DNA of 64,000 bases from an uncultured Lachnospiraceae bacterium (GTDB lineage: Bacteria; Bacillota; Clostridia; Lachnospirales; Lachnospiraceae). Position numbers and translations under genes: made by a program. Within the stretch, counting starts at the first letter, position 1. Each line of letters opens with the position of its first letter. The notes beneath the pieces are model-generated. The model saw only the letters and a program-made list of their open reading frames with translations, was not told the origin of the DNA and did not search any database. This document shows positions 34,857 to 43,425 of this stretch, in pieces. The DNA lies in NCBI GenBank assembly GCA_902793335.1, contig CADBCZ010000005.1, positions 62,001 to 126,000 on the forward strand, read 5' to 3'.

Positions 34857-37800
34857 TTAATTCAATTTTTCTTTTCCAACTAAATATCTACCGAGCATAG
34901 CAGCATCTCGATTATTAACATATCCATCGCCATTAAGATCCATAGCTCTTAATTGTTCATCGGTTGCAGTTTCTTTTCCAAGAAGACTTCTTGTAAGACC
35001 AGAGATATCCTTACCGTTAATAATTCCATCTCCACTATAATCCCCAACGATTACTATCACAACTTCATCAATCATTCCACCCTCTTCGTTAAGAAGCTGT
35101 ATCCTTGTTCCGGTTCCGGCCATTTCATCATCTGTTAGTTCAATATTGGTATTATCCTTAAACTTAAGATTTTGAGCGTTAATCTGTTTCTTGATCTCTG
35201 ATACAGAATTCTTTTCTATAGGAATATTTCTTAGATATCCATCTTCAATTCTATATACCGAATTACTAAGAAGACAAATTGAAGTATCCGGATTTCCTGT
35301 TATGATGAGCTTACATTCAGCAGTTTCACCTGAGGATAATACTTCTACTGTTACAGTAACTTCACCCTTTGCTATTGCTGTCACATTACCCTCATCATCT
35401 ATCGTTGCAAGATTATCATTTGAGCTTACAAATCTAAGTTCTTCACCCACAGCACTATTACCATTGCTCTCATATGTTACTTTAGCATTCAGCTTAAATC
35501 CTGTTCCCTCCATAATTGAATATGAATTTCTACCGAACTTAACTACAGCGTATGCATCATCCGTAATATATTTAGCTTTAACTGTCATATCTCCTGTTAC
35601 ATGGTCAGGATCATCTTCACTCTCCCATCCTACAAAACGATATCCATCTTTCTTTGGTGCAACATTGTCATCAACCGCACTTCCATAACTCACCTTGCCC
35701 GTAGTGATTTCAGTGCCATCCTCATCAAGATATGTGACATCAACTTTCTTTGCATCATATTTAGCGTATAATTCAAGACTCTCTGTTATCGTTTGAGCTC
35801 CTGTCTGCCACTTTTCTTCAAAATCATAATCATAATAGATTCCTTCAAGTTCAACAGATTCATACTCTCCGGTAAGCAAATTCTCTGCATCAAGCAACTT
35901 ACCATCCTGAATAAAATCACTATATCCATCGATAATTGTATCATCATATACATTAACCGGATATATGTTTACAATATGAGTTGGTACATTACCAGTTTCA
36001 TTAATTGCATACCACTGTTCACCCACCAAGCTATCATTCATACCTATTTTAGTTGCATAATATTTCAGTTTTGTCATATCTGATATATGAATTGATCCTT
36101 CATATATTTTAACAGATTTTTTATTTTCCACATCTGTAGGATCACTTCCATCTGTTGTATAATAAATTACTGCATCTTGAGTATTGCATTCAAGGATTAT
36201 ATCTTGGGCAGAATCATATTCTCCTCCTTCAACAGACGCTATAGGCATATCTACTGTTTCATCAAACTGATACTTTGCACCAACTATAAGATTTGTTGTG
36301 ATACAACTCAAATCTACATCCTCACCCCAGCTTACAAAGTTCAATGTACATTTAGTTGTCTTTGTAGTTCCCTGTGGTGTAGTTGTCTCTATTTCCTCTT
36401 CTATTTCTTCAGGAACAGTTTCTTTCTTTGTAACGCCGGCTTCAACTACTTCCGGAGAAATTGCAGATTCTCCATATACAACTTCTTCACTGATAACTTC
36501 TTTACCATTCCAGTCAACAAATGTCACCATAAATGTTTCCGGTTTATACTGCGCCTCACATAACAGATCTGAAGTAACTGTAAGTAGTTGTATTTCATTA
36601 ACATCTACATTCTCATCATCACTATCATCTGAAGCGGCATTAGTTTCAATCTCTTCTGTTCCGGTGACATCTGTAACCTTCCATCCGGTAAATACCATAC
36701 CCTCAGGTGCTTTAATATCACTTGGAAGTTCTACTTCATCTTCATATTCGCAATCTTTAATATCAATAGATTTGTTTTCCCAATCAACATAAGTGATTGT
36801 ATATGTTTCCTTCCTATACTGCGCAGTAACAGTCATGTCACCATGAATATTAGTAATTCCTGTATCCCATCCTATAAATGTATAACCATCTTTTTTGGGA
36901 GATTCCGGAACTTCTGCATCATGACCTTCTACTATCTCCTGTGTATCGATTTCGGTACCATCTTCATCAACAAACGATACCTTATAAACAGGCTTAGGTG
37001 CTTCTATAGTTCCCACCTTAACATAATTAGTCGTTCCCTTAACACCAAGTACCACCGTGTAATCACCGGTACCCTCATACGTTTGTTCTTCTCTCGGTAC
37101 AAATGATATGTTCAAGCCTCCATCTGAACCTATTACAGTATTACCTATATATTCAACATTATCTTCCGCAATCTGATTTACCTTATTCTTAAATACTATT
37201 ACAACTGCATCTTTTCCGGCCAATCCCATTGCCTCTTCCGGAAGCTTACATTCCGGTTTCATTTCTGCAATAGTACTTTCAGGCTTTTCTGACTCCGGAA
37301 TCTTATATCTATACTGTTCCTTTGACTCAACAAGAATCTTAGTAGTTCCTGTCTTTAATGTTGTATCTCCTTCTATCTTTTCCTCTGTCCAATCTGACCA
37401 TGTCGAATCTGTTTGATAGAAATAATAAGTCTTATTTGTCTGCTTAGATTCATAATAGTAATTGTACAACGGATCACTATTTAATTTATTCTGCATACAG
37501 CCTCTTGTTCCCGCACCAACAACTCCATCAACAGATAAACCATTAGCACTTTGGAAATTTTTAACTGCAGCAGCAGTATTATAACCATACACTCCATCAA
37601 TATCAGTCCCAAATCCATAACGGCACAGACAAGTCTGTATCCATCTTACCATACTTCTGTATGTATCTCCTCCTGTTGTAGATACACTTATATTATATGT
37701 AGGAACTGTATGTATATTAGGATCATACTGATATGCTATCCCTTCTGCCCATACTCTATATGCTCCAGCCCTTGCAGGTGCAGAAGCACTTCTTCCATTA

Positions 37801-39869
37801 CCATAATGTACCTTATCACCTTTACCAACATCTACCGATGTTGTATTGTATAAAGTCCATCCAGCAATTGAATTAGTTGTAGTTGAAGTCGTATAATTAA
37901 CATTCTTTGAATGATAAATCGTACGTTTTGTATATTCAGGATCACCTTCTTCAGGAGCTTTATCAGTCCATTCGCCATAACCTTTTGCCTGTATAGGTAT
38001 ATCTTTAATTTCAGCCAACGGTACTGCCGACTCATATTCATCTAAGACAATAACTCTTGCCTGATCAGCAGCTTCTTCGCAAACGATATACATATCATTT
38101 ACATCAAGGATTCCATCTTCTGTTATTTCTCCCTCTTCATTTACTTCACCTGCAGGAATCTTAACAGTTCTGGTTTCACCCTGTGCAACCATCTTTCCGT
38201 CTTCTGTGGTCATATATGTCATAACTCTTGCACGACGTTCTTTATCAGTATGATTCTTTAATTTAAAGCTTAATGAATACGAGCCATCATACTCTGTCTG
38301 ACACGCATCATCCTCTGCCATAACCACTACCGGAAGCTCTTCATCTGCCCACTTATAAACAGGATATATATCAATATTTGAAGATATATGATCAAAAGTC
38401 TCACTCCAACCGGTGAATGTATAACCTTCCGGAATGTTAAGATTGTCTTCTGAAGGAGCAGTTGCAGCCTCATCATATGGAATCTTCTGCGTTTCACCTA
38501 TTTTAGTTCCATTGGTTTCTTTAAATGTAACATTATAAATATTCTTCTTATATACTGCCGTTACTGTTGCATCACTCTTAACATTTTGGTATGTTCCATC
38601 CCACTTAACAAAACTGTATCCTGTCTTTTCAGGATTTGCCGGAGGATTTGCATTTTCACCCCTTCCAACTTTCTGCTCGGATAACAGACTTCCATCTTCA
38701 TTAACAAACTTAATATTATATGGATCATAAACAGTAACCATACATTTAGCTGTTTTTCCATTATGAGTACTTGCTGTAATCGTTGCTGTTCCTGATGATA
38801 CAGCTTTAATTGTTCCACCCGATACCGTAGCTACTCCTGAATTAGAACTTGACCATGTCACATTTTTGTTTGAAGCATTTGCCGGAGCTACACTTGCTGA
38901 TAAACCTTTTGTTCTACCGGTTGTAATTTCCATAGAACCAGCACTTATTGATATACTTGTTGCATCAACAAACTTAATTCCATCCCAGACTTCCTTCAAC
39001 TTACTTCTGGTAGCAGGTCCCACCACTCCATCAGCTGAAAGTCCATATTTACTTTGAAAACTTTTTACTGCTGAAGCAGTTCCCGAGCCATATACACCAT
39101 CAACAGATAAACTGTTACCATTAACTCTGTTTAATACTGATTGAATCCATGCAACACCCGTTGCTCTTGAATTATATCTCGTACTAATAGTTGCGGTTGG
39201 CATCGGATTGTCATCCGGATTTGACGAATATGTAGTTTTTACACCAGCATCGTAATATCCACTACCTCCACCGTTTCCTTTTTTCCAATTAGGTTTAGAA
39301 ACAGCAGGTGATTTTCCACTATAATCCACCTCACAAATACCTTTTATTTCTGGAGCATTTATATTCCATTGATGTATAACAACACCTCTCCCATTACCTG
39401 ATGTCGAATTACCACTTGCTGTTTTTATCGTTCCATTATTATAACCAGTAATCAACTCTACATGTTCTGGATAGTAACAAGTTTTGCACCAATCAATATA
39501 TATTAAGTCTCCTGCCTTTGGTGTGTATCCTCCCTCGTGCCATATACCACTTCTAACATTCTCATTTGGTACCGCAAAGCCTAAATTACTTGAATTATAA
39601 TTATAAACATTTAAACCTACTCCTGCTGTCTTCATACACCACGCCACAAAATAAGCACACCAATTTGTTTTATTATGTCCAAATGAAGCACCATACTTAT
39701 TATCATAATAGTTGGTAGCCATATACCCAATCTCAGCTTGAGCTACAGCCACAACATTCTGCCCATTTGCTGCACTAACCTTCTTCATTGGCACTACTGG
39801 ACACAATGTAGCTATCATCACCGCAACGAGCATAATACTCGTTAATTTCTTCAATGCTTTTATCTTCAT
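34857..39869 (-). CDS. secreted CHAP-domain cell-wall hydrolase with C-terminal dockerin
   Basis: 1670 residues. Signal peptide (1-33); CHAP amidase/endopeptidase (about 36-170) with catalytic Cys in NWCAYFVAW and His in EHVELITG; two peptidoglycan-binding PGB_1 domains (about 230-295 and 730-796); Big2 domains (about 300-380 and 1443-1523); several InlB/Listeria-Bacteroides-type repeats with the xFxGW signature (390-510, 960-1206, 1303-1436); a chitobiase-type CHB_HEX domain (about 1210-1286); and a type I dockerin (about 1608-1670) with two canonical calcium loops, DYSGDGIINGKD and DLNGDGYVNNRD. The dockerin implies docking onto a cohesin, and two cohesin proteins are encoded directly upstream. 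Third gene of the operon, 17 bp after the cohesin-2 gene, RBS GGGGAGGAG. Confidence 0.9.
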   Translation of the reverse strand: MKIKALKKLTSIMLVAVMIATLCPVVPMKKVSAANGQNVVAVAQAEIGYMATNYYDNKYGASFGHNKTNWCAYFVAWCMKTAGVGLNVYNYNSSNLGFAVPNENVRSGIWHEGGYTPKAGDLIYIDWCKTCYYPEHVELITGYNNGTIKTASGNSTSGNGRGVVIHQWNINAPEIKGICEVDYSGKSPAVSKPNWKKGNGGGSGYYDAGVKTTYSSNPDDNPMPTATISTRYNSRATGVAWIQSVLNRVNGNSLSVDGVYGSGTASAVKSFQSKYGLSADGVVGPATRSKLKEVWDGIKFVDATSISISAGSMEITTGRTKGLSASVAPANASNKNVTWSSSNSGVATVSGGTIKAVSSGTATITASTHNGKTAKCMVTVYDPYNIKFVNEDGSLLSEQKVGRGENANPPANPEKTGYSFVKWDGTYQNVKSDATVTAVYKKNIYNVTFKETNGTKIGETQKIPYDEAATAPSEDNLNIPEGYTFTGWSETFDHISSNIDIYPVYKWADEELPVVVMAEDDACQTEYDGSYSLSFKLKNHTDKERRARVMTYMTTEDGKMVAQGETRTVKIPAGEVNEEGEITEDGILDVNDMYIVCEEAADQARVIVLDEYESAVPLAEIKDIPIQAKGYGEWTDKAPEEGDPEYTKRTIYHSKNVNYTTSTTTNSIAGWTLYNTTSVDVGKGDKVHYGNGRSASAPARAGAYRVWAEGIAYQYDPNIHTVPTYNISVSTTGGDTYRSMVRWIQTCLCRYGFGTDIDGVYGYNTAAAVKNFQSANGLSVDGVVGAGTRGCMQNKLNSDPLYNYYYESKQTNKTYYFYQTDSTWSDWTEEKIEGDTTLKTGTTKILVESKEQYRYKIPESEKPESTIAEMKPECKLPEEAMGLAGKDAVVIVFKNKVNQIAEDNVEYIGNTVIGSDGGLNISFVPREEQTYEGTGDYTVVLGVKGTTNYVKVGTIEAPKPVYKVSFVDEDGTEIDTQEIVEGHDAEVPESPKKDGYTFIGWDTGITNIHGDMTVTAQYRKETYTITYVDWENKSIDIKDCEYEDEVELPSDIKAPEGMVFTGWKVTDVTGTEEIETNAASDDSDDENVDVNEIQLLTVTSDLLCEAQYKPETFMVTFVDWNGKEVISEEVVYGESAISPEVVEAGVTKKETVPEEIEEEIETTTPQGTTKTTKCTLNFVSWGEDVDLSCITTNLIVGAKYQFDETVDMPIASVEGGEYDSAQDIILECNTQDAVIYYTTDGSDPTDVENKKSVKIYEGSIHISDMTKLKYYATKIGMNDSLVGEQWYAINETGNVPTHIVNIYPVNVYDDTIIDGYSDFIQDGKLLDAENLLTGEYESVELEGIYYDYDFEEKWQTGAQTITESLELYAKYDAKKVDVTYLDEDGTEITTGKVSYGSAVDDNVAPKKDGYRFVGWESEDDPDHVTGDMTVKAKYITDDAYAVVKFGRNSYSIMEGTGFKLNAKVTYESNGNSAVGEELRFVSSNDNLATIDDEGNVTAIAKGEVTVTVEVLSSGETAECKLIITGNPDTSICLLSNSVYRIEDGYLRNIPIEKNSVSEIKKQINAQNLKFKDNTNIELTDDEMAGTGTRIQLLNEEGGMIDEVVIVIVGDYSGDGIINGKDISGLTRSLLGKETATDEQLRAMDLNGDGYVNNRDAAMLGRYLVGKEKLN

Positions 39870-39886
39870 CCAATCTCCTCCCCTCT

Positions 39887-41641
39887 TTACTTAGTTCTCT
39901 TCGATATGACAACCCATTTACCATAAGAGTTTCTATCTACGCCACTTGCATCTTTATAAGTCTGATACGCTCGAATTCTAATGTAATATTTTTTATTAGC
40001 TTTCAATTTTTTTATCTCTAATTTGTTTTTTGTTGACTTAACATTATATGAAGTTACTGTTTTGAATTTTTTCTTAGTTGAGATTTGAACTTCATATCCA
40101 CTTGCTTCACTAAGTTTTTTCCAATTTACAACTACAGCTTTTTTCTTTTTAACAGCTTTAAAACCTGTCACCTTTGTATTTGATGTAACACCCGGTTGTA
40201 TCTGTGCAACCTTAGATGACTGACTGTTGTTTTCTGAACTATTATTTCCTGATGTTTGATTTGTTCCCGCATTATTTGTTGTTCCGGTATTTTGTCCTTG
40301 CTGTTGTCCTGAACTTCCCGAATTATTATTACCCGAGTCAGAAGTTGCTGTAGTATTTTCTGTTTTCGATGTAATAGAAAATGTTCCTACTGCAACAGCA
40401 CCATAATATTCACCAGTCTCATCTACCGTTGCTTTAATAAAATACGTTCCCACCTCATTCGGAATTGATGAACTGTATTCTCCATTTTCCTGCTTTGCAT
40501 ATGTAAATGTTACGTTACCATTACCAAGATTACCAAGAACAGACGGAGTTGATGGTTCCGAGCCTATTTCCCAACCTTTTAATATAACGGCAAATTCTTT
40601 CAAGGTTTTCTTTGTTCCTGCTTTTTCTTCTGTGTTTTTCTCATTTATTTTAAATGAACAAATTGCACTTCCACTCTCATATTTCTCTGTTTCTTCTACA
40701 ATTATCTTTAAATAATATGTTCCTGCTTTAGAAGGTTTTTCACCAGAAAATGTTCCGTCAACCTTATCAGAATATAATATTGTATATTTACCTTCACCAT
40801 CGTTTCCTACTACTGATGGATTTCCTAATTCTGTACCTTCTTCTATATCCTCCATAAATACCGCCAAATTATTTAATTTTGTCTTTACACCACTGTCTGT
40901 AATACCAATAGTACATGTTGTTTTCTCAAATGTGATGGTATTATATCCTTCGTTATATGTACCCGTCCCTACAGAAGATACTTCAATATTACACTCCTTT
41001 TTATCCATATCCTCCTTACAAAGAAACTCCAAATCAAAGAGTTCTCCATCTGATGTAATATTTTCACTTCCGCCCCAAACAATCTTATAACTACCGACAT
41101 CCGAAGTCGAAACACTGTCATTTACTGTTTCAGAATTAAGTATTCCATTATTACCTACAGATAAAGGTATAAAGCAATCCGAATCATAACTTACCTGTAA
41201 TTGTATTCCCATAACTCCACAGTTTTTGGATATTTGAATTGGAATATGAAAAACCTGTCCTTTAACTACAAATACATTTTCCGAACTCAAAACCGGTCTC
41301 TCATATACTTTTACATTAAAATCAAGTGAAATTGTCTTTTCAGTCTCGGTATATGATATCTTTACTGTACATGTTCCGGCATTTGAAAAATCGTAATCAT
41401 AACTAAGGTTATTATTGCCTGCATTGATAATCTTAGTATTGCCTGATGAGTAGCTGACAAGTAACGAAAGACCCCTTTCATTAAACTTATCTCCCACACA
41501 GTATTCCTTTTGTAATGGTTCCGTTACCAGTTCCAACGACGTTGGCAGATCTGATGCCGCAATACTAACTAATGTTATCGGTCTGCAAATTGATAAAATC
41601 ATCATTATTACAACACTTACAACCCATCTCCTTCTATTCAT
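39887..41641 (-). CDS. secreted multi-domain cohesin protein
   Basis: 584 residues. Signal peptide (about 1-29), a Big_3-type Ig domain (about 35-110), a cohesin-like domain (about 117-245; VFVVKGQVFHIPIQISKN, GVMGIQLQVSYDSDCF, and SDGELFDLEFLCK), two related MBG-like repeats (about 250-335 and 345-425), a Ser/Gly/Asn/Gln linker (425-490) and a fibronectin type III domain (493-582). No transmembrane or sorting signal follows, so it is secreted or held by other contacts. It should offer one dockerin-binding site. Overlaps the anchor gene by 8 bp and precedes the dockerin hydrolase gene. Confidence 0.8.
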   Translation of the reverse strand: MNRRRWVVSVVIMMILSICRPITLVSIAASDLPTSLELVTEPLQKEYCVGDKFNERGLSLLVSYSSGNTKIINAGNNNLSYDYDFSNAGTCTVKISYTETEKTISLDFNVKVYERPVLSSENVFVVKGQVFHIPIQISKNCGVMGIQLQVSYDSDCFIPLSVGNNGILNSETVNDSVSTSDVGSYKIVWGGSENITSDGELFDLEFLCKEDMDKKECNIEVSSVGTGTYNEGYNTITFEKTTCTIGITDSGVKTKLNNLAVFMEDIEEGTELGNPSVVGNDGEGKYTILYSDKVDGTFSGEKPSKAGTYYLKIIVEETEKYESGSAICSFKINEKNTEEKAGTKKTLKEFAVILKGWEIGSEPSTPSVLGNLGNGNVTFTYAKQENGEYSSSIPNEVGTYFIKATVDETGEYYGAVAVGTFSITSKTENTTATSDSGNNNSGSSGQQQGQNTGTTNNAGTNQTSGNNSSENNSQSSKVAQIQPGVTSNTKVTGFKAVKKKKAVVVNWKKLSEASGYEVQISTKKKFKTVTSYNVKSTKNKLEIKKLKANKKYYIRIRAYQTYKDASGVDRNSYGKWVVISKRTK

Positions 41642-42662
41642 TCCTCTTCTCCCTCCTTTTAAACGCTATAATAATTACAAGTATGACAACCATACAGATA
41701 ATAATACCAGCTATAATATAAACAATGGTTTTCCAATGCTCACTCTTCGCTTCATCAGTAGCAGTAGAATCCAACTCACTATAATACTCATCATCTGTAA
41801 TACTTACCTGATCAGCTATAGTCTTAAGATTCAAATTCTTAATATCGCCTTTTTTCACCCCCTCGAACTCAATAAGATTATTTTTTGCCTTCTCCCAGAA
41901 CTCTTCTTCATCCTCTTCGCGTATTTCAGAAATTGATTTTGAATTGTATTCTTTTAATGTTCTGATTATCGCATTTTTAATTTTTTTAATTCCTATCTTT
42001 TCTATTTGCTGATCTGCTAATATATTTGATTCCGCCTGTTGAATATATTTATTTTCTTCCTCATTACCAATATGTTTTTCAATCTCTTGTTTAACAGTCG
42101 CAGGTATTTGATTGTTATCATTATCAACTATCTTCTTTTCGTCTTCTTTAGCAGTTATTCCAAGAACAATATCATTACAATTAATAACAACATCTTTCCA
42201 TTGTTCATTAAATGTATCTTCCTGACTATAACTCAACCCAATTGATATCTGATTAGTAGTATTATCTTTTACCGTTACAACAATATACATCAATGAACCA
42301 TCTTCCTTAACGTCCTCTGTTGTATTCCATAAAACACTTAAAGTAGATGCACTTTCTTCAGGCCCCAAATCAGATGCAAAATTTCCTCCACCAGTGACAA
42401 GTCCATTAGTAATGGAATCAATACTTAACAACTCATTATCATAATTAAGATAAAGTCGAAAACCCATGATTCCTTTATTACCTGTCAAATACAAAGGAAT
42501 TAAATACTGATTATCATTAATTTGTTGTACAGCTTCTGCTATAGTCGATAAAGTATATTCTCCTTCAGCACAAACCCTATTTTGGGGGTTACTTAAACTA
42601 ATTAGTGAAACAACCAAGACACCTACGATTATTTTGATTAATCTCTTATAACACCTATACAT
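41634..42662 (-). CDS. membrane-anchored cohesin protein
   Basis: About 342 residues. Signal peptide (about 1-32), cohesin-like domain (about 40-170: YLIPLYLTGNKGIMGFRLYLNYDNEL, then SASTLSVLWNTTEDVKEDGSLMYIVVTV), a charged helical stalk of about 130 residues and a C-terminal transmembrane helix (about 315-337) followed by KRREKRNE. The design is that of an anchoring scaffoldin, but with a membrane helix instead of SLH or LPXTG. The ATG at 42662 is preferred over an upstream GTG at 42674, because GAGGGAG lies 11 bases before it. First gene of the operon. Confidence 0.8.
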   Translation of the reverse strand: MYRCYKRLIKIIVGVLVVSLISLSNPQNRVCAEGEYTLSTIAEAVQQINDNQYLIPLYLTGNKGIMGFRLYLNYDNELLSIDSITNGLVTGGGNFASDLGPEESASTLSVLWNTTEDVKEDGSLMYIVVTVKDNTTNQISIGLSYSQEDTFNEQWKDVVINCNDIVLGITAKEDEKKIVDNDNNQIPATVKQEIEKHIGNEEENKYIQQAESNILADQQIEKIGIKKIKNAIIRTLKEYNSKSISEIREEDEEEFWEKAKNNLIEFEGVKKGDIKNLNLKTIADQVSITDDEYYSELDSTATDEAKSEHWKTIVYIIAGIIICMVVILVIIIAFKRREKRNE

Positions 42663-42808
42663 CTTTATAACCACTCCCTCAAAGCCATCCCATTTTTACT
42701 AAATAATGCAACATATCTATTTTATTTAATTACGTTATTTTTTATTTGATCAAACACCTCTTTTCTCATAGTTTTTACAATATAAACCCGTACAAATAAC
42801 ATACATAA

Positions 42809-42837
42809 ATTATATCACAACCTATAGTTGTATTCAA
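42809..42837 (-). promoter_or_regulatory. cohesin operon promoter with palindromic operator in the spacer
   Basis: Minus strand: TTGAAT (42832-42837), 17-bp spacer, TATAAT (42809-42814). The spacer contains ACAAC-CTATA-GTTGT (42817-42831), a 5-bp inverted repeat exactly between the -35 and -10 boxes, a classic place for repressor binding. The XRE protein encoded divergently is the obvious candidate. Confidence 0.6.
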
Positions 42838-42854
42838 TTATATATTTTAGTACT

Positions 42855-42883
42855 TTGTGGAAAGATAATATAGAAAATAGAAT
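42855..42883 (+). promoter_or_regulatory. promoter of the XRE regulator
   Basis: TTGTGG (42855-42860), 17-bp spacer, TAGAAT (42878-42883), back to back with the cohesin operon promoter and about 18 bp from its -35 box. Confidence 0.5.
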
Positions 42884-42945
42884 AAATAATGTCTATATGA
42901 TTAAAATAATGGATCATTAAAATTGAGAAAATGGGGGTACTGAAA

Positions 42946-43311
42946 ATGGAGCGATTACGGGAATTAAGGCGAGAACGAAATATGAGTCAACAAATGCTTG
43001 CCGATATCATTGGCGTAACCCAACAGGCGGTCCACAAGTACGAGTATGGTCTTGCCCAACCTGAATTCAACACCCTTATACAGCTTTCGAAATTATTTCA
43101 TGTATCCATAGACTATCTGATTGAGAATCCTGAGTTTGACTGCACATACGAATATAGAGCAAAAACTTCCGATGATCGGAATAAGGTGCTGGAAATAGAG
43201 ATTACTCCGTCTGAATATCATTACCTTTCGTTATACAAAAAGCTTTCACCACAATCAAGGCAAAGCATTGAACATATTTTAGAAGCAATGACTGACAATA
43301 ACAATAATTAA
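42946..43311 (+). CDS. XRE-family regulator, divergent to the cohesin operon
   Basis: About 121 residues. N-terminal HTH (LRELRRERNMSQQMLADIIGVTQQAVHKYEYGLAQPEFNTLIQLSKLFHVSIDYLI, about residues 3-60) and a C-terminal domain of about 55 residues with no known motif. The start at 42946 is preferred because GGGGG lies just before it; an upstream in-frame ATG at 42931 has none. Its divergent position and the palindrome between promoters suggest control of the cohesin-dockerin operon and of itself. Confidence 0.85.
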   Translation: MERLRELRRERNMSQQMLADIIGVTQQAVHKYEYGLAQPEFNTLIQLSKLFHVSIDYLIENPEFDCTYEYRAKTSDDRNKVLEIEITPSEYHYLSLYKKLSPQSRQSIEHILEAMTDNNNN

Positions 43312-43328
43312 TCTTTACTTAAAATAAA

Positions 43329-43375
43329 CAGCCTAATCCAAGAATGTAATATCAAGGATCAGGCTGTTTTTTATT
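43329..43375 (+). terminator. terminator derived from a decayed antitoxin locus
   Basis: CAGCCTAATCC (43329-43339) pairs with GGATCAGGCTG (43356-43366), one mismatch, followed by TTTTTTATTT. It is nearly identical to the antitoxin terminator at 34528-34575 and now ends the XRE transcript. Confidence 0.75.
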
Positions 43376-43425
43376 TGCACTTATTGTTCTAATCTAAACA
43401 GGCAGACTATGCTGCAATCAGGCTA
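43371..43425 (-). pseudogene. remnant of a second holin-like toxin gene
   Basis: Reading the minus strand in the register of the intact toxin gives LIAA-stop-SACLD-stop-NNKCK-stop, which aligns with FIVALLAYIDRNNKHK of the copy at 34570-34668. Two internal stops and loss of the N-terminal half show it is dead. The pyrophosphatase gene ends where the toxin N-terminus would be. Confidence 0.7.

Noticed and set aside
36600-37900. Plus-strand open frames opposite the dockerin hydrolase
   Set aside because: They are antisense shadows without ribosome sites or conserved composition.
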